Made by a program: the position numbers and the translations under genes. Below the pieces are notes generated by a model, which was not told where the DNA came from, did not search any database, and was given only the letters and a program-made list of their open reading frames with translations. DNA of 64,000 nucleotides from Roseiflexus sp. RS-1 (GTDB taxonomy: Bacteria > Chloroflexota > Chloroflexia > Chloroflexales > Roseiflexaceae). The stretch is taken from the NCBI RefSeq assembly GCF_000016665.1, contig NC_009523.1:4153501-4217500 (forward strand), in the 5' to 3' direction. Position 1 is the first letter of the stretch. Each line of letters opens with the position of its first letter. This document shows positions 24,884 through 36,925 of this stretch, in pieces.

Positions 24884-26089
24884 TCACGCCGCCGCCCAGA
24901 AACCGAAAACGTTCGCCATATCACGGAGCGCGGATTGGGCATCACTCACATCATATCCTGATGAAGCCGCTTCAAGGATGGCGCCGCTCAGAACGCTGAT
25001 CTGCGCCAGCGCCTTCGGCGTATCGAGATCATCATCGAGCGCGGCGAAGTATGCCTGGCGGAACGGTTCGGGGTTCAGCCGCTCGCCTCTGGGATCGCCC
25101 TGCGCTGCCAGCGCCGCTTTGAGTTGTCCAACCTTCTGTTCCGCCTGCGGTACGTCGGAGCGCACATACTCAAAATCGTCGCGGTAGGGGAACGAAAGCA
25201 GGTACCAGCGGAGCGCATCGGCGCTGTGCTGCCTGAGCGCATCCTTGATAAACACCAGATTTCCGAGCGACTTGCTCATCTTCTGACCATCAAGCCATGC
25301 CAGCCCTCCGTGAACCCAGAAGTGAACAAAGGGGCGTTTGCCGGTATACGGTTCGGTCTGCACAATTTCGGAAGGATGGTGCGGGAAGATCAGATCACGC
25401 CCGCCGCCATGGATATCGAGTTGCGGACCGAGGTAGCGGGTTGCCATTGCCGTGCATTCGATATGCCATCCGGGGCGTCCCCTTCCCCACGGGCTGGGCC
25501 AGGTCGGTTCGCCGGGACGACTGCGCTGCCAGAGCACGAAATCGAGCGGATCGTCTTTGAGCGGGTCGTTCGGATTGTTGCCGCGTTCGTTCGCCAGCGC
25601 GAGCAGTTCCTCATACCCGCTCACCCGCGCCATTGCGCCATAGGTCGGTTCGGTTGAGACGTCGTAATAGACATTGCCATTTCGCACGTAGGCATGCCCC
25701 AATTCGATCAACCGTTCGATGATCGGGATCATCGCGGCAATCTCTTCCGAAGCCTTTGGAAAGAAATCGGGAGGGATCAGATTGAGCGCGCGACAGTCTT
25801 TGACGAACTGTTCCGTTTCACGACGCGCCAGTTCGTCCCACGGGATGCCATCACGTGCGGCGCGCTCGAACAATGGATCATCGACGTCGGTGGTATTCTG
25901 ACAGTAGCGAACCGTACCGCCGCAGTGACGAATATAGCGGATGAGCACATCGAAGATCAGAAACGTATGGGCGTGACCAACGTGCGTGGTATCGTAGGGA
26001 GTGACGCCGCAGACATAGAGCGTGAGCGGGCGGTCGCGCGGGATGAGCAACTCGGCTTTCTGTCCGCGCAGGGTGTCGAATAACCACAT
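24884..26089 (-). CDS. cysS: Cysteinyl-tRNA synthetase-like ligase with MshC-type features
   Basis: A 401-residue class I ligase starting at ATG 26089 (AGGAGGATACG upstream). It has the HIGH-like THVGHAHT, KMSKS, and zinc ligands in LYVCGVTPYD, WHIECTAMA and FPHHPSE. Ordinary CysRS is about 460 residues, with YDYIHIGNAR and TDIDDKI; here CGVTPYDTTHVGHA, TDVDDPLFERAARDG and RPGEPTWPSPWGRGRPGW look like MshC, the mycothiol cysteine ligase, which also has 400-410 residues and lacks the CysRS anticodon-binding tail. It may serve as the cell's only CysRS or as a cysteine:amine ligase. An extended -10 promoter precedes it. Confidence 0.85.
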   Translation of the reverse strand: MWLFDTLRGQKAELLIPRDRPLTLYVCGVTPYDTTHVGHAHTFLIFDVLIRYIRHCGGTVRYCQNTTDVDDPLFERAARDGIPWDELARRETEQFVKDCRALNLIPPDFFPKASEEIAAMIPIIERLIELGHAYVRNGNVYYDVSTEPTYGAMARVSGYEELLALANERGNNPNDPLKDDPLDFVLWQRSRPGEPTWPSPWGRGRPGWHIECTAMATRYLGPQLDIHGGGRDLIFPHHPSEIVQTEPYTGKRPFVHFWVHGGLAWLDGQKMSKSLGNLVFIKDALRQHSADALRWYLLSFPYRDDFEYVRSDVPQAEQKVGQLKAALAAQGDPRGERLNPEPFRQAYFAALDDDLDTPKALAQISVLSGAILEAASSGYDVSDAQSALRDMANVFGFWAAA

Positions 26090-26159
26090 GATTAAACGTA
26101 TCCTCCTGAACTGGGACGAGGGATGCGATAGAACCGGGTGTGGAAGCGGCACTGGTTGT

Positions 26160-26168
26160 ATTATAGCA
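26160..26168 (-). promoter_or_regulatory. Extended -10 promoter for cysS
   Basis: On the minus strand the sequence reads TGCTATAAT, an extended -10 (TGn-TATAAT), 70 bp before the cysS ATG. No good -35 is seen at the right distance. The same word occurs before three other features of this window. Confidence 0.55.
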
Positions 26169-26230
26169 CAGGGGCGCGTGCGTTTCAGGGAGGCGCAGGC
26201 GCCCTGCACGCAATCACATCGAGCAACTCA

Positions 26231-27343
26231 ATGCATACAGGCATCGATATCAGCCGCATAGCAACAACGGCGCGCACCGGTACGGAGCAGTACACCTGCG
26301 AAGTGCTGGCGGCGATTGCGCGGCTTGACACGACCAATACCTACACGTTGTACTGTCAGCGCCTGCCGACGACATTGCCGCCGCTCGGCGCGAATATGCG
26401 TATGCGTTGCATCCCGCTGCCGCGCCTCTGGACGCACGTGCGTCTCTCGGTCGAGGTGCTGCGTCACGCGCCCGATGTGCTGTTCATCCCGGCGCATGTG
26501 CTGCCGCTCGGCGCACCCCTGGTTCGCCGGATGCGCACCGTGGTGACAATCCACGACCTGGGGTATCTCCGGTATCCCGAAGCGCATACCACCGCGCAAC
26601 GGCTCTACCTGCGCCTCTCGACGGTCTGGAGCGCGCGCGCTGCCAGCCATCTCATCGCGGTCTCGGAGGCGACACGCAACGATCTTGTGCGTCTGGCAAA
26701 GGTATCGCCCGCCAGAGTGACCGTTGTGCATCACGGTGTAGCAGATCGCTTTCGCCAGCCAGTTGTCGATCTGGGACGCGCCAGGAAGATCGCTGGCGGG
26801 AATGAACCGTACTTTCTGTATGTCGGAACAGTGCAACCGCGCAAGAACCTGGAACGGGTCATTGAGGCGTTCGCCGATGCAAGCGCACAACTGACCGACC
26901 AGGGGCGAACGCCAGTGCTGGTGATTGCTGGCAAGCGCGGCTGGTTGAGCGAACGGATCGCACAACGCGCCGCTGCGCTGGGGATCGCGGATCGCGTGCG
27001 GTTTGTCGGATATGTGGCGGATGAAGACCTGCCGGCGCTCTATCGCGCATCGCTGGCGTTCGTCTTTCCGTCGCTGTACGAGGGGTTTGGCATGCCAGTG
27101 CTCGAAGCGATGGCGTGCGGCGCACCGGTGCTGACCTCGAACAGTTCGTCGCTGCCCGAAGTCGCCGGGGATGCGGCGCTGCTGGTCGATCCGCACGACA
27201 CCGGAGCGATTGCGGCAGGAATGGTTCGTCTGGCTCGTGATGAAGCGTTGCGCGAGGAGTTGCAGCAGCACGGTTATCGGCGCGCAGCGCAGTTCACATG
27301 GGATCGCTGCGCTGAAGAGACATTGCGCGTTTTGTATGGTTAG
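26231..27343 (+). CDS. Glycosyltransferase family 4
   Basis: A 370-residue GT-B enzyme from ATG 26231. The N-terminal domain starts MHTGIDISRIATTARTGTEQY and holds VVTIHDLGYLRYPEAH; the C-terminal GT4 nucleotide-sugar domain has FLYVGTVQPRKNLERVIEAF, RFVGYVADEDLPALYRASLAF and FPSLYEGFGMPVLEAMACG with the E-x7-E pair. Cytoplasmic, likely to move a sugar to a lipid or glycan acceptor in envelope synthesis. It is followed 11 bp later by an MFS gene. Donor and acceptor unknown. Confidence 0.92.
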   Translation: MHTGIDISRIATTARTGTEQYTCEVLAAIARLDTTNTYTLYCQRLPTTLPPLGANMRMRCIPLPRLWTHVRLSVEVLRHAPDVLFIPAHVLPLGAPLVRRMRTVVTIHDLGYLRYPEAHTTAQRLYLRLSTVWSARAASHLIAVSEATRNDLVRLAKVSPARVTVVHHGVADRFRQPVVDLGRARKIAGGNEPYFLYVGTVQPRKNLERVIEAFADASAQLTDQGRTPVLVIAGKRGWLSERIAQRAAALGIADRVRFVGYVADEDLPALYRASLAFVFPSLYEGFGMPVLEAMACGAPVLTSNSSSLPEVAGDAALLVDPHDTGAIAAGMVRLARDEALREELQQHGYRRAAQFTWDRCAEETLRVLYG

Positions 27344-27354
27344 AAGGAGGATGT

Positions 27355-28575
27355 GTGTTTTCGTTTGCCGCCCGCGCGCGCGCGACGATTGCGCGGATTT
27401 CGCCACAGGTGTGGCGCGTGCTGACGCACAGTTTGCTCTTCGGGCTGGCTGGCAGTATTGCCGATCTGCTCTTCAACTTCTATCTGGTAAGCCTGGGGTA
27501 TGGCGCCGACACCGCCGGATTGATGGCGACCGTCTATCGCGGCGCAGGGGCGCTGCTCGGTCTGCCGCTCGGCATCCTGATCGACCGGTTTGGTGCACGA
27601 GCGTTGCTGGTGGTGGGCGCTATCGGTTTTGGTATCGCGTATGCGCTGGTGTTGATGGTATCGCAACTCTGGGCGCTGATCCTGTTCGTCTTCCTGGCTG
27701 GTGCGGCAAATGTGCTGACGCTCACGGCGGTTGTGCCGCTGCTCACCGGGATCACCGACGAGGAGGAACGGGCTGCGGTGTTTGGCATGAATGCGTCAGC
27801 CGGACTGATCATTGGTCTGGTCGGGAGCGGTGTGGGCGGGTTGCTTCCCGGAACGGCAGCACTCTTCCTGGGAGTGGCGACGAATGATACTGCCGCCTAC
27901 CGGATGGCGCTGTCAATCGTGGTTGTGCTGGGTTGTCTCTCAGCGCTGCCGGTGCTGATCGGATTCCGCGCCAGGCAACCGGTGTTCTCACCGGCGCCTC
28001 TTGTGGCAGCACCCCAACGACACATGCCGCCAATGCGCCTGGTGCGCTTTGCACTTCCCTCGCTCCTGCTCGGCATCGGCGGTGGGTTGTTCCTGCCATT
28101 TCAGAACCTCTTCTTTCGCACTGTCTTCGGACTGAACGACGCGGTCGTCGGTGTGATGCTGGCGATGGGCGCGCTGGGTATGGGGCTTGGCGCGCTGATG
28201 GGTGCGCCAGTAGCCGCCCGTCTGGGGTTGCGCCGGGCTGCCAGCTCCCTGCGCTTCGGGGCGGTATTCGCCGTGACACTGATGTTCGCGCCAGTTTTGC
28301 CGGTGGTGGTTGTGGGATACATGTTGCGCGGCGCTTTTGTTGCAGCCAGTTATCCGTTGAATGATGCGCTGGTGATGCAGTTGACCCCGTTACGACAACG
28401 CGGGATCGCAATCAGTCTCATGAGTGTCCTCTGGTCGCTCGGCTGGTCGGCAGCGGCGTGGATCAGCGGACACATTCAGGTGCACTACGGCTTTACCCCG
28501 GTGCTCGCCGCATCGCTCGTGGCGTATGCGCTCTCAGCGTGGGCGATCTGGACGTTGCGGGAGGAGGGGCGGTGA
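27355..28575 (+). CDS. MFS transporter
   Basis: A 406-residue membrane protein with about 12 hydrophobic helices, starting at GTG 27355 (GAAGGAGGAT upstream). It has the loop 2-3 style motif GLPLGILIDRFGARALL, like the MFS signature, and a central polar loop near residue 205 (RARQPVFSPAPL). It lies right after the glycosyltransferase gene and may export a product or drug, but no substrate can be read. The C-terminus (TLREEGR) ends in repeat DNA. Confidence 0.88.
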   Translation: MFSFAARARATIARISPQVWRVLTHSLLFGLAGSIADLLFNFYLVSLGYGADTAGLMATVYRGAGALLGLPLGILIDRFGARALLVVGAIGFGIAYALVLMVSQLWALILFVFLAGAANVLTLTAVVPLLTGITDEEERAAVFGMNASAGLIIGLVGSGVGGLLPGTAALFLGVATNDTAAYRMALSIVVVLGCLSALPVLIGFRARQPVFSPAPLVAAPQRHMPPMRLVRFALPSLLLGIGGGLFLPFQNLFFRTVFGLNDAVVGVMLAMGALGMGLGALMGAPVAARLGLRRAASSLRFGAVFAVTLMFAPVLPVVVVGYMLRGAFVAASYPLNDALVMQLTPLRQRGIAISLMSVLWSLGWSAAAWISGHIQVHYGFTPVLAASLVAYALSAWAIWTLREEGR

Positions 28576-28690
28576 GAGTTGAAGGTTAAAGGTTGAAGGT
28601 TGAACGTTGGGGCGTTGAACGTGGAACGTGGGAACGTTGGGGCGTGGAAGGTTGAAGGTTGAAGGTTGAAGGTTGGAATGTTGAACGTAC
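28576..28690. repeat. GGTTGAACGTT minisatellite
   Basis: Short imperfect units around GTTGAAGGTTGAACGTTGG and GAACGTGGGAACGTTGG fill the gap after the MFS gene. No coding frame with support. Related arrays occur at 29092-29160, 34308-34570, 44398-44560 and 59788-59892. Confidence 0.8.
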
Positions 28691-28815
28691 CGTTCGCTTA
28701 TTTTTTTGACGGATGGCTTCCTGATGCGATCTGCGACTTGACAAATAACAACCTGGCTGCGAGGACGCTCCCGTTTTATGGCATCAGGAAGCCTTGCATG
28801 AAAACAAGCGAACCG
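28690..28815. repeat. Imperfect long inverted repeat (MITE-like)
   Basis: The left arm CGTTCGCTTATTTT...GGCTTCCTGATGC (28690-28727) is repeated as its complement at 28781-28815 (GCATCAGGAAGCC ... AAGCGAACCG). The inner 13 bp of the arms are perfect and the outer part is nearly so; the central 53 bp are unique. This would fold as one hairpin or be a small nonautonomous element, sitting inside the minisatellite. Confidence 0.7.
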
Positions 28816-29160
28816 AGGGTTGAACGTTGAAGGTTTGGCGTTGAACGTTGAACGTTGATGGTCTTTGAGGAAATAATCCGCCATAGCCCGCACAGGCGGG
28901 CTTTGCATTCCATAGCCGAGGGCTTATGGACTTTGAAGAAATAATCCGGTATAGCCCGCGCAGGCGGGCTTTGCCCTGGTTAGCCGAGGGCTTCAGCCCC
29001 ACGGCTAGCGCAGTATAGCGGATTTAATTTTCAATCTCCATCAGCCCCACGGCAAGAGCGCATACCGGATGTATTTCTCAATCTCCATAAACGTTGGAAC
29101 GTGGAACGTGGAACGTTGGAACGTTGAAACGTTGAAACGTTGGAACGTGGAACGTTAAGC
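28816..29160. repeat. Palindromic 65-bp repeats and minisatellite
   Basis: Two units of GAAATAATCCG...TATAGCCCGC.CAGGCGGGCTTTG...TAGCCGAGGGCTT (near 28868 and 28936) each hold a GCCCGC/GCGGGC hairpin. The related tail CAGCCCCACGGC...AATCTCCAT occurs twice after them, and a GGAACGTGGAACGTTGG array ends the region at 29160, touching the miaA stop. No gene seen. Confidence 0.7.
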
Positions 29161-30072
29161 ATCGATCCATTGACGGACAATCGTGGCTGCCTGTTGCTGG
29201 AGATCGGAAGCATCGGCAGGGAGGGTCAACACGTTGGGCAATCGACGGAACCAGGCGGGTTGACGCCGGGCGAAAGCGTGGGTGTCGTACTTGAGGCGGG
29301 CAATGGCTTCGTCGAGTGTGATGCGCCCCTCGAAGTATGGACGAAATTCGCGGTACCCCAGTCCCGACATTGAGGGCAGGTCCCAGTGATAGCCACGTTC
29401 CAGCAGTCGGTGCACCTCGTCGAGCAAACCGGCGGCGATCATTGCCTCCACGCGCGCGTCGATCCGGGCGTACAAGGCAGGCGTGGGCAGGGTGAGCCAG
29501 ATCGTTACGGTGTGGTAGGGCGGCGGTTGAACGGAACGCTGCTCCGAAATTGGTTTACCGGTGGCTTCGTATACTTCGAGCGCGCGGATAATGCGGCGAA
29601 TGTTGTTGGGAGGAATGCTGGCGGCGGCAGCCGGATCGATCTCCGCCAGACGTGCGTACAACGCTGCTGCGCCGAGTTCTGCCGCCTGACGCTCGAGCGC
29701 GGCGCGAATATCGGGTCGGGGCGCCACACGCGGCAATTGCCAGCCCTGAAGAACCGCTGCCAGGTACTGACCGGTTCCGCCGACGAGGAATGGCAACCGT
29801 CCCCGCGCTGCGATGTCGGCGATGGCGGCAGTGGCAAGGTCCTGGTAGACCGCCAGCGAGAATGCTTCATCCGGATCGACGATGTCGATCAGATGATGAG
29901 GCACGGCGGCGCGCTCGGCGGGGGTGGGCTTGGCGGTGCCGATGTCCATCCCCCGATACACCTGGCGCGAGTCCACCGACACAATCTCGCCGTTGAACTG
30001 CTGCGCCAGGCGGATGCTGAGCGCCGTTTTGCCAACCGCAGTAGGACCGACGATGGCGATGAGTGGGATCAT
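29155..30072 (-). CDS. miaA: tRNA dimethylallyltransferase
   Basis: A 305-residue MiaA, starting at ATG 30072. It has GPTAVGKTALS (P-loop), EIVSVDSRQVYRGMDIGTAKP (the Asp that acts as general base and the DSRQVY signature), HLIDIVDPDE, and the RRIIRALEVYEATGKP helix. It adds the dimethylallyl group to N6 of A37 in tRNAs reading UNN codons. The stop overlaps the minisatellite. The PHP gene lies upstream on the same strand with a hairpin between. Confidence 0.96.
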   Translation of the reverse strand: MIPLIAIVGPTAVGKTALSIRLAQQFNGEIVSVDSRQVYRGMDIGTAKPTPAERAAVPHHLIDIVDPDEAFSLAVYQDLATAAIADIAARGRLPFLVGGTGQYLAAVLQGWQLPRVAPRPDIRAALERQAAELGAAALYARLAEIDPAAAASIPPNNIRRIIRALEVYEATGKPISEQRSVQPPPYHTVTIWLTLPTPALYARIDARVEAMIAAGLLDEVHRLLERGYHWDLPSMSGLGYREFRPYFEGRITLDEAIARLKYDTHAFARRQPAWFRRLPNVLTLPADASDLQQQAATIVRQWIDA

Positions 30073-30091
30073 CGTATAAGCCTCTATGGGC

Positions 30092-30120
30092 GCAGGGGCG
30101 CAGCGCCGCTGCGCCCCTGC
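30092..30120 (-). terminator. Perfect 14-bp hairpin between the PHP gene and miaA
   Basis: GCAGGGGCGCAGCG at 30092-30105 is repeated as its complement at 30107-30120. It is 20 bp after the stop of the minus-strand PHP gene. There is no T tract in that direction, so it may be only a weak terminator or a stability element. Confidence 0.5.
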
Positions 30121-30140
30121 TACGGCGCCCCTAATTTTTG

Positions 30141-31043
30141 TCAACCCACCCAGATCGGGTTGGTCCACGCTTTTCTCCCGGCGTCATCGACGACTGTGAC
30201 TCGGATGTATGGCACTTCTCCGATCCAGGGCACGGAGAGAGTGCACGAGGTGATCGCCTGACCCAACTGCCGTTGCGCGCGCTCGTCGGGACCGACGACG
30301 AAGACGGCGCACGCCGGTGAACAGCGCACTGCCAGGCTTCGTTCTGCGATGTCGATGTCTTCAATCCGCGGTCCCTGAGTCGAGTAGAAAGCGCCCTGTT
30401 TCAATGCATCCAGGATCGCTTCAGGAGACAGTTCTTCGGCGCGAACCTCCACCCAACCGACAAACGTATCAGGACGAATGGAGAAGTGCGCATCATCGGC
30501 GGCGTATGCCAGTAACCGCCTTCCCCGCGCCAGCAACATATCGCAGAAATACCATCCGTCACCCCGGTCGTTGTCCCATACGGAGGTTGCATTGAATACT
30601 TCGACGGCATGCGCAGCCTCAAGAGACAGCCCATCGTCAAGGGTCAGGGTGTACCAGGCGGGATGCGCAATTCCGACGAATGCTCCGGCTGCGGCGGCGC
30701 GCGCAGCGAGCGCCGGTCCTGTCTCATCGGGCGTTGGCGGCGCAAAGTCGTGTGGCAGACCAACCGCGATAATGTGCCACAATCGACCGGCAGATGTCTG
30801 CGGGGCGTGCAGTTCTGCGCCGGGCAGGGTGGTGAAACGCGCATCGCGGAACGCACGGGTATCGGTGATCGGAAAGTTGTACTGGGGAAGAAAATGGTCG
30901 GTCAGCGCCAGAAAGTCGTACCCCTGCGCGCGATAGGCAGCGATCACCTCCTCTGGCGGCAGTTCGCCGTCGGAACGGTTGGAATGGGTGTGCAGGTTGC
31001 CCCGGTAGAAGCGTCCCGGCTTGCGAAACGGCAGATTGTTCAT
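30141..31043 (-). CDS. PHP-domain phosphoesterase
   Basis: A 300-residue protein from ATG 31043 (GGAGGG upstream). It has PHP metal motifs YRGNLHTHSNRSDGELPPEE (HxH...D), DFLALTDHF (DH), GIAHPAWY (H), EVFNA and YAADDAHF (D-H). The C-terminal 80 residues form a beta-rich domain (CTLSVPWIGEVPYIRVTVVDD). PHP proteins hydrolyse phosphoesters with a trinuclear metal centre. Substrate unknown; it might be a nuclease or sugar phosphatase. Separated by 98 bp from the sulfate-activation gene, so possibly its own unit. Confidence 0.88.
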   Translation of the reverse strand: MNNLPFRKPGRFYRGNLHTHSNRSDGELPPEEVIAAYRAQGYDFLALTDHFLPQYNFPITDTRAFRDARFTTLPGAELHAPQTSAGRLWHIIAVGLPHDFAPPTPDETGPALAARAAAAGAFVGIAHPAWYTLTLDDGLSLEAAHAVEVFNATSVWDNDRGDGWYFCDMLLARGRRLLAYAADDAHFSIRPDTFVGWVEVRAEELSPEAILDALKQGAFYSTQGPRIEDIDIAERSLAVRCSPACAVFVVGPDERAQRQLGQAITSCTLSVPWIGEVPYIRVTVVDDAGRKAWTNPIWVG

Positions 31044-31141
31044 CGAAACCCTCCTTCCTCTCCTTTGCTCAAACGTTGTAGCGGACGTATTGTAACTCAG
31101 GCGAGGAAGGCGGGGTGTCGATGGTTGCCGATTGGAACACG

Positions 31142-34298
<3,157 letters not shown>

Positions 34299-34307
34299 TG
34301 TATGTGA

Positions 34308-34570
34308 GGATCAAGAACCAGGAACCAGGAACCAGGAACCAAGAACTGAGAACCAGGAACCAGGAACCAGGAACCAGGAACCAGGAACCGAGAACTGAGA
34401 ACTGATGCCGACGGGACAGCGCAGCACAGAGTCATAGGGCAAGACCTCACGGGTTGGGGACATCCTGTGCCCCCGCCCACGGGCAACGTTCAACATTTAA
34501 CCTGCAACTCTCACGCCTCTCGCCTCGTGCTTCACGCCTCTCACCTCTTGCCTCACGCCTCTTGCCTCTG
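34308..34570. repeat. GAACCAG heptamer array and (CT)-rich minisatellite
   Basis: Two arrays fill the gap between lgt and the phosphodiesterase gene: about a dozen 7-bp units GAACCAG with variants (34315-34405), and CGCCTCTCxCCTCTTGCCTC units (34510-34570). Between them are 100 bp including GGTTGGGGACATCCTGTGCCC with no coding sign. The second array runs into the lgt 3' end. Confidence 0.85.
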
Positions 34571-35383
34571 ACCATGCCTTCGGTAGAGCAGCGCAGCCGC
34601 ACCGACGATAGCGGCGAACGAAAGAACATGCACGACGTTGAACGGCGTTCCGGGGAAAAACCACGAATCGGTACGCAGGAACTCAATGAAGAATCGCCCC
34701 AGCGGATACCAGATCAGGTACATGAGCAGTACATCGCCATCGCGCAGGCGGCCGCCGTAGCGACGCCAGATGGAAAAGATCACCGCAAAGCCGATCAGGT
34801 TCCAGAGCGATTCGTACAGAAAAAGCGGGTGGAAGCGGGTCGTTTCCGGGAACGCTGCAAGATCGCGGTACGGACCGATGCGATGTTCGGCGTCGATGCG
34901 CAACCCCCACGGCAGGGTCGTCGGCGGACCGTAGAGTTCCTGGTTGATGAAGTTTGCCCACCGACCAATCGCCTGTCCCAGCGGCAGACCGAGCGCAATC
35001 GCGTCGGCATACACCAGGAGCGGCGCCTTCCGCATACGTGCAAACGCCCATAATCCAAGCGCGCCAAAGATGAACCCGCCAAAGATGTGCAACCCCCCTT
35101 CCCATACCGCGAGAATGCTCGCCGGATTGCTCAGAAAGCGCCCCAACCCTTCCGGTCCGCGCGGCGACTGGATGAACACATAGTAGAGGCGCGCACCGAT
35201 CAACCCCGGAATCAACACCCAGAGCAACAGGTCCCACACCGAGTCGCGGTCGAACCCACGTCGCTCAATATGGCGGGAACCGACCCACGCTGCCAGCATC
35301 ACGCCTGTCATGATCAGCACGCCGTACCAGCGCAGCGTCAGCGGACCGAGTTGAATAATGACCGGATCAACAGGAGGATACAT
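34553..35383 (-). CDS. lgt: Prolipoprotein diacylglyceryl transferase
   Basis: A 276-residue integral membrane enzyme with about seven helices, which moves diacylglycerol from phosphatidylglycerol to the lipobox cysteine. The Lgt signature reads GRWANFINQELYG (usual G-R-x-G-N-F-I-N-x-E), preceded by EGGLHIFGGFIFG and followed by RFHPLFLYESLWNLIGF. It would act on lipoproteins such as the one at 11152-11628. The last residues (RQEA and stop) lie in the CCTCTTGCC minisatellite. The gene follows the sulfatase-like gene by 3 bp. Confidence 0.95.
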   Translation of the reverse strand: MYPPVDPVIIQLGPLTLRWYGVLIMTGVMLAAWVGSRHIERRGFDRDSVWDLLLWVLIPGLIGARLYYVFIQSPRGPEGLGRFLSNPASILAVWEGGLHIFGGFIFGALGLWAFARMRKAPLLVYADAIALGLPLGQAIGRWANFINQELYGPPTTLPWGLRIDAEHRIGPYRDLAAFPETTRFHPLFLYESLWNLIGFAVIFSIWRRYGGRLRDGDVLLMYLIWYPLGRFFIEFLRTDSWFFPGTPFNVVHVLSFAAIVGAAALLYRRHGQRQEA

Positions 35384-35386
35384 AGG

Positions 35387-36925
35387 TTATTCAAGATACC
35401 CCAGTTCTCGCAAACGCCGCTGCACGGTCGGATCATCCACGCCCTCAGCGCGTCGGATGAGCGGCGCTGTTGCATCGGCGCGGCGCACAAAGGCGCTGAG
35501 ACGCGCCTGAAGTTCTTCGACTCGTTCCGGCAACATTGCCGCCAGGTCAACTGTTTCGCGGGGATCAGCATCGAGATCGTACAACTCAACCTGGTCTTCC
35601 CCGGTCTGGATCAGTTTGTGCGAACCGTTGATCACCGCGCGGCGCGGTTGATCGAAGCGGCGCGCACGCGCACGATCGGGCTGGCGTCGCAGCATGATCC
35701 CCAGAACGTTTTGCAGCGGTTCTGCCTCACTGAAGACCGTGCCGCCATCGGGATCGGCAGCTGGCGATTGTGCCAGCGAGCGATCACGCTCGACGCCGCT
35801 GGCGAGCCTGGCGGCGCTCAGCAGGGTGTGGAAAACCCGTCGCAACGACACCGGATGATCGACCACCGCACCTCGTGGAAAGTCACCATCCGGATCGCGC
35901 ACCATCAGCGGCACATGGATCAGTTCGTTGTAGACCGATACCGTGTGCCCGACGAGACCTTTTTCGCCCAGGTGATCACCATGGTCGGCGCATACCAGCA
36001 GCAGGGTGCGGTCGAGCGCGCCGCTCTCGCGCATCCGGCGCAGGAACACGCCAAGATGCGCATCCTGCGTGGCGACCTCGGCGTCGTACACATCGCTGAG
36101 CACGTGGTGATACCGTTCGTCAATACTGGAGAATGGCGCAAGCCAGCCGAACACATCGCCGTTGAAGCGACGCACATAGCGCGCTGCTTCCCGGTCACGG
36201 ATCACGTCCGGCGCGAACCGTTCGAGCATCCGCCGATCCGGATGGTACGGCGTATGAACGCCCATCAGGTTGATGAAGGCAAAAATGGGCTGATTCGGCT
36301 CAACGCCGCGCCGTTCGATCAGCAAACGCGCAGCATCGCTGAGCGATTTGGGCGTATTCCCCTTGAAACTGAGCGCCGTCTGCCAGATTGGCACCATCAA
36401 TGGCGTAAACGCGAATTCCAGCATGAATTCAGAACGCGCGAATGAGTTCTGAATGCGATTGAGCGTTGCCGCCAGACGACCCTTGAACCACTGACGATAA
36501 CGACTGATCAGTCCCGGATGCGCGCCTGCCTGATTCGGGCGCGAGGTCAGCAGACCGCTGTAATTCAGAAAACTCTCAAAACCGCGCCGCAACCCGTTGT
36601 TGACGACGCCCACCAGCGGGTTGTTGCAGAACGCCGCCGTCATATATCCGCCTTCACGCAGGCGTTCCGCCAGCGTCGGAATGCCGGAGGGGAGCGCCGC
36701 CGACGATTGGTTGGTCGCATGCTCCGATGGATAGAGACCGGTAAACATCGAAGCGTGTGATGGGATCGTCCACTGCGCAGTGGCAAAGACGCGACGGAAA
36801 AGGGTCGCTTCAGCCGCAAGCTCATCGAGGCAGGGCGAGGTTGGTCGAGAATAGCCGTAGCACGAAAGTCTATCGCAACGCTGGGTATCCAGCACGAGCA
36901 ACACAATATCGGGGCGCCGACTCAC
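35387..36925 (-). CDS. Sulfatase-superfamily protein with Thr in the nucleophile position
   Basis: A 512-residue protein from GTG 36925, with GGAGGAGGAG as ribosome site. The N-terminus DIVLLVLDTQRCDRLSCYG, the segment WTIPSHASMFTGLYPSEH, INLMGVHTPYHPD, CADHGDHLGEKGLVGHT and a C-terminal VELYDLDADPRETVDLA are all sulfatase-like. However, the formylglycine motif C/S-x-P-S/C-R reads T-I-P-S-H, so it cannot be a formylglycine enzyme. Thr at this position is used by LtaS/OpgE-type and some phosphodiesterases. No signal peptide or TM is clear. It is the first gene of a unit with lgt (3-bp gap). Confidence 0.85.
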   Translation of the reverse strand: MSRRPDIVLLVLDTQRCDRLSCYGYSRPTSPCLDELAAEATLFRRVFATAQWTIPSHASMFTGLYPSEHATNQSSAALPSGIPTLAERLREGGYMTAAFCNNPLVGVVNNGLRRGFESFLNYSGLLTSRPNQAGAHPGLISRYRQWFKGRLAATLNRIQNSFARSEFMLEFAFTPLMVPIWQTALSFKGNTPKSLSDAARLLIERRGVEPNQPIFAFINLMGVHTPYHPDRRMLERFAPDVIRDREAARYVRRFNGDVFGWLAPFSSIDERYHHVLSDVYDAEVATQDAHLGVFLRRMRESGALDRTLLLVCADHGDHLGEKGLVGHTVSVYNELIHVPLMVRDPDGDFPRGAVVDHPVSLRRVFHTLLSAARLASGVERDRSLAQSPAADPDGGTVFSEAEPLQNVLGIMLRRQPDRARARRFDQPRRAVINGSHKLIQTGEDQVELYDLDADPRETVDLAAMLPERVEELQARLSAFVRRADATAPLIRRAEGVDDPTVQRRLRELGYLE

